Assembly (NCBI GenBank): GCA_036924285.1
Contig: JAYKYS010000016.1
Location: 5,146,001-5,210,000 of the forward strand
DNA length: 64,000 nt
Source: Asterella californica
Taxonomy: Eukaryota; Streptophyta; Marchantiopsida; Marchantiales; Aytoniaceae
Reading direction: 5' to 3'
Shown here piece by piece: positions 35,881 through 46,200 of the stretch (the first letter of the stretch is position 1; every line of letters starts with the position of its first letter). The translations under genes and the position numbers were made by a program. The notes beneath the pieces are model-generated. The model was not told the DNA's origin and did not search any database. It saw only the letters and a program-made list of their open reading frames with translations.

Positions 35881-36804
35881 TTATACTTCGATCGGGAAGC
35901 ACCTATCGGCACCACTGGAACGCAGCAAGGCATCCACCAGGGGTATGTACTCCGGCAACACAACGTCCTCCCGTGACCTCTGAGGCTGACATGGCAGCTC
36001 GCCTTCCTGTGTGTTGGGACTTCCGTCTGCAACCGCTCCCTCGTCCGAACGGTGATAGTACCTTGCAGTGCAGCGAGAGCATCGTGGAGACTCTCTGTAA
36101 AAAAAGATGTGATCGATATCTTCAGGTGTTATATCGTGCGGCCTGATGAGGCAGGTCCATAGAGCATCCGCCCGTGTCTTGTGTATCCCGTGCTGGAGAA
36201 GCCACCTGGGCGAGGGGATGTACTTACCTGACATCAGCATGGCACGAAGACAACGTGGAAACGTTGTTGACAATGGATGCCGACTTTTGTACCTGTTGTA
36301 TTGTAATGCTCGCTGTAGTATGTTAAAATAGGTCAGTTCAACACGGTTTTTGGTGTCAGAGGCACCAAGCAGCATGTATAACTCCTTACCATCCGCAACC
36401 ATGGATTCGTTGATATTCTTCATAGTCGCGATGTGATGCTCCTCCTGATGATCCTTCAGACAATAACCCACCATTCTGACGAAGGTGTGAAGTCCCCTGT
36501 TCGACAAGACCTTCACGCACACCTCTCCTCCCACAGGTTTGTTCTTGTCCCAACCCAGAGCCTGCATTACACGCTTTTTTACATCAATGCAAGACTTTGC
36601 ATGGATAGAGATTACTCCTTGGAAATGCAAGTGGAGGAGGCTGCCTCCACGCTCCACGGAGAACACCCCTGAGACACAGTGTGCGTGGAGAAAATCAGAA
36701 ACCAATGGGAATAACGAGATCTCCAGATCAGTGGCGGTCCTGCAGACTGTCACCGAGGTCTCCAGTGTCGGCCTCCTCGCTCTCGCCTCCCTCCTCAAAG
36801 ACAT
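35881..36804 (-). CDS. Replitron-like HUH (Rep-class) endonuclease, 307 aa from the first ATG
   Basis: The frame is open to 36909, but the first ATG is at 36804 (MSLRREARARRP). A HUH metal-binding motif occurs as HLH at residues 58-60 inside LLHLHFQG. It is followed after about 50 residues by a tyrosine motif, GYCLKD, with Y114 as the likely single catalytic tyrosine and K117 three residues on. This order and spacing fit Rep proteins of CRESS-type replicons and the Y1 Rep domain of Replitrons. No helicase with a Walker A loop follows, which argues against a Helitron or a complete viral Rep. The remaining 190 residues are of unknown fold and end in a Cys/His-containing stretch (SPRCSRCTARYYH). 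The first Rep motif is not obvious and may lie in an upstream exon. The frame is intact, so the copy may be recent. It nicks and joins DNA by family analogy only. Confidence 0.62.
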   Translation of the reverse strand: MSLRREARARRPTLETSVTVCRTATDLEISLFPLVSDFLHAHCVSGVFSVERGGSLLHLHFQGVISIHAKSCIDVKKRVMQALGWDKNKPVGGEVCVKVLSNRGLHTFVRMVGYCLKDHQEEHHIATMKNINESMVADGKELYMLLGASDTKNRVELTYFNILQRALQYNRYKSRHPLSTTFPRCLRAMLMSGKYIPSPRWLLQHGIHKTRADALWTCLIRPHDITPEDIDHIFFYRESPRCSRCTARYYHRSDEGAVADGSPNTQEGELPCQPQRSREDVVLPEYIPLVDALLRSSGADRCFPIEV

Positions 36805-36926
36805 TGCCTCGAGAGAAAGATGTATAATGACGACAAAGGAACCGATACTGAAACGGGTCCAAAACAGAACAGAGACAGGGAAGACAGTGCCCTCTATACA
36901 AGGAAACAACAGTGCACTCCAAAGCT

Positions 36927-37379
36927 TTATCGGGACGTCTGAAAGAATGTAAGGTAGGAGAACATCCGGAACCTGCAGTCCTGTAAATAAAGGGATAACT
37001 TATCAGCGGAGTACGAAAAGAACCTAAAGGGACCAGCGACGGAATATATCGGCCCAGAATGAAAGCCGTAAGTGAAACAACTTTTGCCAATCTTGATGTA
37101 ATCGAACTTCAGCAAGAATGATGGCACTTCTCGACCGGAACAAGAAGAAACCTCCAAGTACATATACGCACGTGTAAGCTCAAGGGTCCTGTCTGAAAAT
37201 GAGATCATAGGCCGTTCTAAAGACAGAAAAGGGAAGCGCGGAGCAACAGAGGAGAAGTGCAGCCGCAAAATGTCGTCCGTAGACGACGGACTCGACTCAA
37301 CATCAACAGAGGAAGTGCTCGCAGTGGAGCCATCAGACACTTCTGATGGACAGGTATCGCCTAAACTCTTATCAGCCAT
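36927..37379 (-). CDS. Possible upstream exon or companion ORF of the HUH element, about 150 aa
   Basis: An ATG at 37379 (MADKSLGDTCPSEVSDG) starts a Ser/Thr/Asp-rich N-terminus of about 45 residues, then a more ordinary stretch (PMISFSDRTLELTRAYMYLE). It ends 123 bases before the HUH ATG on the same strand. The frame is open much further upstream, to 37853, without a better start. It may be an N-terminal exon spliced into the HUH frame, a separate protein, or chance. No domain is recognised. Confidence 0.3.
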   Translation of the reverse strand: MADKSLGDTCPSEVSDGSTASTSSVDVESSPSSTDDILRLHFSSVAPRFPFLSLERPMISFSDRTLELTRAYMYLEVSSCSGREVPSFLLKFDYIKIGKSCFTYGFHSGPIYSVAGPFRFFSYSADKLSLYLQDCRFRMFSYLTFFQTSR

Positions 37380-38400
37380 AGCAACGAGAAAAAGAAGAAG
37401 AGAGAAAAAAATACACTTAGCTTGCAGTCGAGTAACAGCCATGCCGTCCGGATAGTGAGTTCCACACCGCTCTTTTCTCGGACTCCAAACAACGAAAGGC
37501 AGCACGCCGCTGCCCACATCAGAACACACATCACGACAGCACAGCAAACCTGAGAACAAAGCCGTGAACGCAAGCAGCTGTCCGTTCGTCATGGCACGGC
37601 ACAAGACCAATCCTGAAGCAGCAAACCGTGGCAGACCACGGCCGAGAATCAAAGTCACGAATGCAAGGAGTAAACGGGGAAGGTCCGCCCGCCACCTCAC
37701 AGCACAAGACGAATCCTGAACGAGCAAGAAACTCAGCCAGAAAACCACGAAACCCCGATCGAAAGCCAAGAGCGAAGAAAAAATCGAGAAAACACGAAAC
37801 GCAGAGACTTTCAACGTGAAAGCGGTAAACCATGAAGCCCCGCCCACGACCACCAGACCCGCAGCGATAACTCACAGCACCCCTCCGTCAACAACCACCA
37901 CGAGAACTCCCGCAACCCTCCTACCAGCTCTTAGCCGAGAACACGTGCATCTCTCACGACACCACCCGACCTGCAAAGAGCCAAAAGGCAATCGACCTAA
38001 TGCACTCATCATTCCGTTACGACTAGTTCTGGACTACATTTAATTCCCCAACCGCCCCTCCGCCGTTTTTGATATCTTATGCGCCCTCCTCCCGCCCAAC
38101 CGCGCCCCCGAATTTTCCCCTGCGACCGTCCCGGTTGTCATTTTCTGCAGTTCCCGCACTTCGGCGACTGGGATGTATATTTTGTTCTCCTGAGACCTAC
38201 ACGCCTCGTACCTCGAAAAATATACACCCCAAACGACCATACCTGGGAAGTTTTGGCCGCATATAATCGGGAAATGTGCAGAAGTAAAATGGAAACTGAA
38301 AGAAAAGCTTTTCTGGAAAATCGCTTTTGAAACCTTATCTGATATCGGGGATGTCGGAACCATCGAAGGGAGGTGGGAACGAGAACGTACTTCCAGTTGG
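37380..38400. other. 5' side of the HUH element, C-rich
   Basis: The region reads as C/A-rich on the plus strand, with many short ORFs on both strands and no domain. GGATGTATATT at 38171 and a facing AATATACACCCC at about 38219-38230 are possible terminal-type sequences. I could not place the element boundary. Confidence 0.3.
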
Positions 38401-41140
38401 AAGAGAAATTAGATAGGCCTATCATGTCACATCGGGTCAAAAAGGACGAAACCAAATAAGTATGCTCAACAAGGCTTGTTCACTTTGCGTAACTTTTGCT
38501 CGCTTTATGTTATCGGGAAAAGTATAATGTTATCGGAAAAGGTTTAGTATTTGTGTTAAAATTTCGTAGTATATTTTAATAATAGTTTAAAGTAGTTTAT
38601 ATTGTTAGGCTGATTCGCTGCTGGCTTATAAATCCGGGACAGGGATCCTCAAAAGGAATCATTTACTCAAGACATTAATTTATGCTCTAATCTTTCTAAT
38701 TAATTTAGGTGATGGCTGATGCGCTACTGGAGGTATAAGTCTGGTACAGGAATCAAAAAATATTATTTACTCAAAACATTAATTTATGGTCTAACTCTTC
38801 CTGCATCAATTAATGTACATTTAGAAATCCCTACGGCTTCTAAATATACATGGGTTAATATCCTACATGATCTAAACTGACCGCTTTCTAAACATCACGT
38901 CTAAGGAAGATAGAACAAGATTAGATAACAATCTCCTTGTTTGCAAGCTTGACTTTCGTGTATCTCACATCTATCATAATATTGAAACAGGACCTATCCA
39001 ACTCTCGTCTCAATAATGCATTGATTAACTCGTATATGTAGAAGTCGACCATGAATGCTGAAAACCCACATTCAGAAACCATTCAGAATCACATTGGACC
39101 AGCAAAATAACTATATAATAACTTGATCTAGAACATGAACCAAAACAAAATTATAAAGAAGAAGTTAATGATGAATGGTTTACCTTCCCGGATTGGGTAG
39201 AACTCCATTTTCTTTCTTCAATGAAGGTCAAAAACAAACTCAGGCATATTCACTTAAATCTCTTATGGTAGATATAACGATGTCTTTCCTACATAGTCTC
39301 TTCACTCTTAGCTTACCTCTTGATAGCTTATAGGATTTCTTTGACAACCTTAGCTAACATTTCATGTTTCTGCTGCAACAATATCTGCAAACCTTCTCTT
39401 CTTTCTCATTCTCGTTTTATTCAGATAATCACTTTCAGAAGTCTATCCTCCATGAACAAAACTCACAACAAAACATGACCTACACTTTCCCAATTGAGAT
39501 TTGAGAATCATTTTTTACCGTGTTAAAAGAAAAGAGAACATCTTTCTTTAGAAATAGCAACTCTAGTCGAGTTCGTATTATATGCATCCGTGAGAGTTCG
39601 CAAGAGAGTTCGAGAAATATAACTCTCTTGTGAACTCTGAAGGGATCATATGTAAAAAATATTGTAGAATAGACAATAGTATCTAGTCAAAGCCTTTGGT
39701 GCTACTCATCTAATTGGAGCAAAGTATGAAAATAAGAGCATAGCATGAAGATCAAAGGAGAGTGAACGTAACTCAATTAGCTAAGGAATATTAAGTCGGT
39801 ACCTAAGAGACCACTCAAAGAGGAAGAATACGAGTACCCACATGGTATATTACAAAAATCAAAATAAAACAAGAACAACATTTTTAATGCTATATGTGAT
39901 AGATGAGCTTTTCTGTTGTAAGAAGAAGGTCGTTGACTTTGACGAAGATGTGAATGTTTTTTTCAAGTGTTGCACAAAAATGTTATTCATTAAAGGAAAG
40001 CTATGTTTGAAGCCTTCTGGGAGAGATGAAATTGCTGTTGATGCATATATTTGATTGCGTAGTTGCTGTATCACTTCATACGGTAATATTTGGACTTACA
40101 TCATCAACGGATTGATGTAAAATGTGAGATATGTGGTTAACTTTTGCACCTTCAGATCAAAAAAAGTTCATGGAGCAAATCTTGCCAAAAAGTTTCAAGA
40201 GCTTATCACTTCATTAAACGTTAATAAAGAAATTATGATCAAGAGGAGGTCAAGTTGGTGGTAGGAATAAGTTCTCTGGAGGATCTCATGATCAAGAAGC
40301 ATGAAATTCAACTTGTTCAATACAATAGAGAGAGAGAGCTCCACCATGGTTACTTGTTCTTACTCGGACGATCATTCTTCATCAAACCAAAATAAATATA
40401 CATCAGGAAGAACTAAATTGAGCAGAGTCTGCAATAGAACAACAATAGATGAAGATTGATTAATTAGAGTTGGAGTTCACGAAACAAAAAGAAGAAATAG
40501 CTATCAGTTTGCCAAAAGAAGATGCTTTAAACAAACAAGCAGAACATGTGTCCATTCAACAGTCCATTACATGATACTAAACGGTAAATTTTCAAATCAG
40601 ACTTTTTGACATCTAAGTTCTGTCGATATTTAGTCCTTGAGACCATGTTACGTGTACTTGAGATACCGTGCGATATAGCATTACATAGCCTCTGATTCAC
40701 ATAAAAGAAGTACAAAAATTGAGCAATTGTAATTATCTTGTCCTATTGATCATTTGGAATTTTTTTGCTAATATTACATTTCATGCTATCCACTGATCAC
40801 ATCCATAAAATGCTCGTAAATATATCTACCTATCTCTTCATGAATACCCATGACTGACAAGGTCACATTGGAACTAATGACATTTTATTGAGAGTAACTC
40901 TCATAATTGTAGAACCACATGCACAAAACAACGTATTAAAAATAAGCTATTTTGTCAATTTCTAGAAGAGATATTTTTGTAATAATCATCAATATATTAG
41001 TAAAGAAAAAACTTGTAATAAAAGAGTTACTTAAATAGATATGAATCAGTATATGATTTATTATTCCATTAAAAGTATAAGCTGGAGCTATACATCAAGA
41101 TATTAGATTAGAAAATATAAATATTTTATTTTACTAAATT
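38400..41140. other. AT-rich spacer
   Basis: AT-rich with no ORF above about 75 codons. Near 38615-38790 two related blocks repeat the words TGATTCGCTGCTGG/TGATGCGCTACTGG, ATTTACTCAA and ATTAATTTATG, which looks like a decayed short tandem duplication of about 125 bp. Confidence 0.4.
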
Positions 41141-41146
41141 ATTACT

Positions 41147-41590
41147 ATGTTAAAGCATTTTTGTTCTAATATTAGATTTGAAAAAATAAATATTTCATTT
41201 TACTTCACTTCTCAGATTTATGGAAAACACGTTTCCACATCGCTTCCGCAAAAACCCATTAGGACAAAAACTAACCTCAATTACAATGGAATTACGAGGC
41301 TATGCATGAAACGATTTCCAGATCTATCCCTCTCTTTTTCATTTTCCGATTTTCACAACGACTCGATTCCAAAGTACAGAGCTACACGACAAAAAATTCC
41401 GCCTTTCCTTACCAGTTTCCAGAATCGACGTATATCTATACATAGCAACAACAACAAATACAGCGTTGGCCAAGGGAAAGCAGCAGAGCCTGATAAATTC
41501 GAGCAGTATGCCTTGGACCTATACAAGCGCTTCGAGCAGAAGGAGCAAGGTGATTATTATTATAAGCATGCTCTCCTTGTACAATTATAA
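41147..41590 (+). CDS. Orphan ORF, 147 aa, possible first exon with transit-type N-terminus
   Basis: The ATG at 41147 opens a frame rich in Arg, Lys, Ser and Asn and nearly free of acidic residues over the first 110 residues. It then reads EPDKFEQYALDLYKRFEQKE before a possible gtgatt donor near 41550. From about 41210 the composition is clearly less AT-rich than its surroundings. This could be the first exon of an organelle-targeted protein or a gene fragment. No continuation was found, and I do not recognise the protein. Confidence 0.25.
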   Translation: MLKHFCSNIRFEKINISFYFTSQIYGKHVSTSLPQKPIRTKTNLNYNGITRLCMKRFPDLSLSFSFSDFHNDSIPKYRATRQKIPPFLTSFQNRRISIHSNNNKYSVGQGKAAEPDKFEQYALDLYKRFEQKEQGDYYYKHALLVQL

Positions 41591-41784
41591 AGTATAAAAT
41601 AGGAAAGTACAAAAATAAAGTAATATAACAAATGAAAACATTCTCTAAATCCTATTAACCAGTCCGAGAGTTTCAACGAGTTCCAAAGATAACCCATAAA
41701 AGTAACTCGTGCACTCCTTCCAAAACTACAAAGGCTTCCGAACGATCCTCTCCTTACTTATGAAATGAAAACTCTTATCTTTAA

Positions 41785-41860
41785 CATATTCTCTAACCCT
41801 TTCGCCGAAGATGCTACCCCTTCCATGAGAAGATGGAAGAGGGTGAAGTAATAATCATAA
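41785..41860 (-). repeat. Hairpin repeat family, copy d
   Basis: On the minus strand this copy reads CTTCACCCTCTTCCATC, then a foldback of CTTCCAT with ATGGAAG over 6 bases, then GGGTTAGAGAATATG about 25 bases on. It has the same element order as copies a-c, about 11 kb from the nearest of them. Confidence 0.55.
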
Positions 41861-43265
41861 GTAACGTAGGGTAACATCTGTCGGTTCCTTTGTTGCCAGT
41901 CTCCACAATCAGGTTACATTCTTTTGCCCGCTTCTTTTGCTCAAGTATGTTCGACATCTGGGATTCATTGATTCGATGCTTATAGCATTTTTCTCATCAT
42001 CCAAAGGAGGAGAAGGTCGGTTAGGCGGCACAGAAGCGGGAAACGAATGTCCTCTCAAGCCAATTTGATCAGGAAGGAGAAAATGGAGAATTACCTTTTC
42101 AGCGCATTACTGGATACAAGTTTCAGACTGACAGCGAGGCCAAGAGAAGACGGTGCTTGATAAACTGATAGATCAGTGGACTGTAGGAAGTTGGACGTAA
42201 CGGAATGAGTAAGGCACTGAATCTCCTCTACAAGCGGCTAACGCTGCTCATTTGCAAAGCGGTGGTTTTCATCTAACCCAATTTCCACTCTCTATGTTTC
42301 ACACGAGTAGTCTGACAAAAATCTATACATTAACGACATATCCTGACTGAAATCTCGAAGGCACAGATTGTTATAACTATGCAGGTACACCTCCGTGGCT
42401 GCGAGCTCCTCCACGTACTTTACTGTGGGATGCGATGTAGACATACATTTTGGTAGCAAACACATCTTCCCTGGGAACCAAAAGACGAGCAACAGTCAGT
42501 CCGTAATTTCCAGCCTGCTAGCTCCGTAAATAAAACAGGAAATCCCGCCTTCAGTCAAAACTGCTAGTTGCAAGCTGCTTCTATAAGACCCGCCTCGTAA
42601 GTGAACGTCAATTCCAGCTGAGTCTGTCTGCATTCAGGCATCCAGAACTCCTTTTCAGTTCTGGAGAAAAGATTCAACATATAGAGCTCTTGCCTCAGAA
42701 GTCGAATGGTGGTGCGTATGAGTTACCATTTCTTCGTACCTCCGAGATGCTTCCCGATTCGGGATCATCCATCAAGAAAACTTTTCAAGGGACAAATGAT
42801 ATCCTGGTCGTGATCATCATTCGAAACTCCTGAAAGTTCAGAGACAACACCTCGACACGCCATTCTGATGTGGCATAAAATACGTAATTTTCCTGCATCG
42901 TTTCAAGGAAGTGTTCCATTAAAATACTTCATCTACCATTAACGTGACAAAAGAATATCAACTACCTTACAAAAATCATAACTTCGACTCGAACAGGTAG
43001 GAAGGCAGCCGCTTGTTTTACTTCGTATCAACGGGATGCTTACGTGGTGTTTGTCCTCGATGATACAGTATCCGCTATCGTGACACGTCTTCGAAAAGAA
43101 AGTAATCAGATCGGACTGCAGTCCAAAAGCAGAACCTGAATGTTGACGACCCTAATGCAGACCAGATTATTCCCGTACTTAAATTGGCCCCTGAGTGTCA
43201 ACAAGGACTATGGTGTGGCTTTGAAGTTCTATTCCTCATTGTGAAGCATCCTCTTGAAAATCTCT

Positions 43266-46200
43266 TCACTTTCGTGACACAGCAGGAACTTGACGAATAA
43301 CTGCCAAGACTTCTGCTGCCGCGATGGCTGTTTCATCAGATTATGCCAACAATTGTCAAGATGATGACCATAAAAGAAGCTCAGCAGTCAAAGTTCTGGG
43401 ATTCAATAAGTTACAAACAATCGGCACTCTGACCGTACAGTTCAAAGATCAATCAGCTCTAATACAGACAGCTACAGGAGTGTACGTACCTGAAGCCAAC
43501 TCATATTCAGCCTGTGTTGTCTTCTTTCCTCGTGCACGAGTGTTCTTCTCCAAGTCATGCCCGCTCCTTTTGTGAACCAGATTACTGCTACCAGCGTTGA
43601 GTTCAAATCCTTTGGACTTCTCTCTAGCCCTGCTTTCGACTGCTTTCGTCGCCTGCCTTCCCTTTGGGTACCGGGAGGTTTTCCCAGATCTCATGATATC
43701 GGTGCAATCACTTGGTGCTTCAGCTATCATCTCAACACTCTCTAGTGTCTTGGTTAGGGAGCTTACAGCCTTCTGTCTCTCATCTGGCGCGGAAGTTTGC
43801 ACCTCCGTACACTTAAGGATTGCAGCATCACTTGATTTCGCTGCTGTCGAGAAAAGTCCTTCCTTTATTCTTTCTTGTAAATGTTCGCCTGTACGAGAAT
43901 CCTCTTCTTTCTCTTTGTCACTCTCTATCTCTTCCTCTTCGAACTCAATGCTACTATCCTGAATAGCAGAAACACAAATGTCAAAAATGCAACACCTGAC
44001 ATGGAACGAGGAATGATAACAAGTTCTTCTATTATGTGGACCACAAAGACCTTGCCAAGGGATCTTGATTACGGCCAGGCTTGTTCTTCCGGAGCGAAGC
44101 CACGGAGCCTGGGTCCGACCACATCTAGTTCCAGTATGCAAAGAAACAAGTTGGGTTCCACACTTTGAATTGAATCTTCCTCTTCAAGCACTCTAAATCT
44201 GATTCTCTTCATGCATCTAACAATAAATTACTAGGCATATTTGTCTTATTTATAAATTACTAGGCATATTTGTCAAAGAGCTTCTTATAATCGTAATTTT
44301 AGATGTCTGGCCACGCACATACTAGTGTGAAATGAATGGGAGACGAGTTACCTGACAGAGAATACATATAAGATTGCATAAAGGAGCGAGAAAGAAAATA
44401 TGCACCAAAAGATTTTAGTCAATGCACAAGGTCGTCTAACAAGCAACAAGAAATTAAGAACATGAAAACATGCTCTTCAAAACTGCCTAGGGTATGCTGG
44501 CACGCTAGAGTAAAACTGACGGAGTTTACCTTCATCTGGTTCGAATCTCCCAGCTCGAGTTCAACGTCTTTGTCAGAATCACCCATCTCCTCATGTTCAA
44601 ATTCCACTCCCATGCTAGCTTCATCGTCAGAGTCGCTCAATTCCTCCTGCTCCATGACTATAACGTGGGGCTCTGAACTGAGATCTTCAACTCGTGTTTC
44701 CGGCGTCTCTTGTATTTTCTGTTTTCTTCTCCTGCTCCGACTAGTTAATCCAGCTTCGGAGGCCGTCGGAAAGAAACCTTTTCCACTTTGACAACCATCT
44801 GCTTGGACCTTCTTGGATCCATGTGTAACGTTGTTTGTACCTTGCTTGTCACAGTTCTGCCTGAGACCGCTTGCCAGCTGCTTGACGGTGGCTAACTTCT
44901 TGCTCCTTCCGGCAATGCTTTTCTTACTAAACGCACCTCGGAAGGGAGCGTCATATTCTTTTTCCCTGCTTGACGGGTGACTCGGATCGACAGGAAAACC
45001 AGCTACCAGTTGGTCAGCAACATCTCCTCCGGTGAAAGTTTTAGACGCCTTTGATGGATCGCCCGATGAGAGTTCGGATGGGGATCCCGCTTTGTAATCT
45101 GACCTCGGACAGGCCGAGGTGCTGGAAATCTGCCAGTCAGAGCCTACTGTAGGTGGGCTGGAAGGAACTGCTTGTACACAGGTTTGTGGTAACTCACATT
45201 TCTGAGTTCCCGTAGACACCGCCTCCGCGCTTGTTAAAATATCTCCAGTATTTGGTGACTTAGACGAGAGCACGGGTACTCGCGCTTTCCTTCTCCGCGA
45301 TGACAAGCGGCTGGATTTCGTGGGTCCACTGCCTGATGGAGTTTCAGGTAAAGGGTTTAGGTCGCTAAAACAAGGCGAAGATGCTGGAGGAGTTTCCCTG
45401 GAATGTAGAGTATGAATCGGCAAAGCAATAGCCTCAACTAGTTCTGCCGACGACCTGACGGAGGTATGTAACCGATTCAAATCAAGTGAAGGTATCGGTT
45501 GCGAAATTCCAAACTTTTTGTCCAAGTTCTTTGCTAGTTTCCGCAGGTCCACGTTGGTCCCCGTCACGGTTGAGTGCGTTGCTTCATTTGCTATAGGCAG
45601 GTCATTCTGCTGCGGGATGGCCTGACTTGGACCAATGCCAACGTGCTCGGCTGGCAAAAGGGCGGGTTTCGAGTTAGAGCGATATTTCGGCATACTACTA
45701 CCTTGAGGAGTAGGCCTTCCGCCGACATTTTTGGGCAAGGCAGTTGATGATAAATAGCGAGGAGGGTTCAACGGCAGTGCCCTGTCTGTAGTCTGGCCTG
45801 CTCGAGACCAATTTTGACCGGTAATGTAAGACCATCGAGAAGTCACTGACTTCACGCTGAACTCCCCGGCAGCTGTAGAAGAAAGAGGTGGCAAAGTTGG
45901 TACAAGGGCTTGAGAGAGAACGTGAACATGAGGAGGAAGCTTAACAGATGGTAAGTCAGGTGCAAGTTTTACTGTTTGCTTTGCGTTGTTAGTACTGAAC
46001 ATAAGCGCTTGACGGTTGAACCATGCGGATGGACCAGGACCTAAGTCAAAAGAAGGGACAGACGACACTGCTCTGGGGTCTGGTGCTTGGTCTACGGGTG
46101 TCTTCCTTTTCTTGGAAAGAGACGATTTGGTCTTTGGCTGGCTATGAGGCCCTCCAGACGGAGGTACAGAGGCACGAACAGAGGGAGATTTACTCGGACA

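Noticed and set aside
35881..36804. Integrated geminivirus-like or other CRESS virus Rep gene
   Set aside because: The HUH and tyrosine motifs would fit, but no superfamily 3 helicase with a Walker A loop follows, and no coat-protein-like frame or stem-loop with the usual viral nonanucleotide is seen nearby. A transposon of the Replitron type explains it better.
35881..36804. Helitron
   Set aside because: Helitron Rep domains have two tyrosines and a fused large helicase; this ORF has one tyrosine motif and only about 190 residues after it.
43324..44168. Plus-strand ORFs opposite the last GON4L exons
   Set aside because: They overlap minus-strand exons whose splice phases all join; the plus frames have no domain and start or end arbitrarily.
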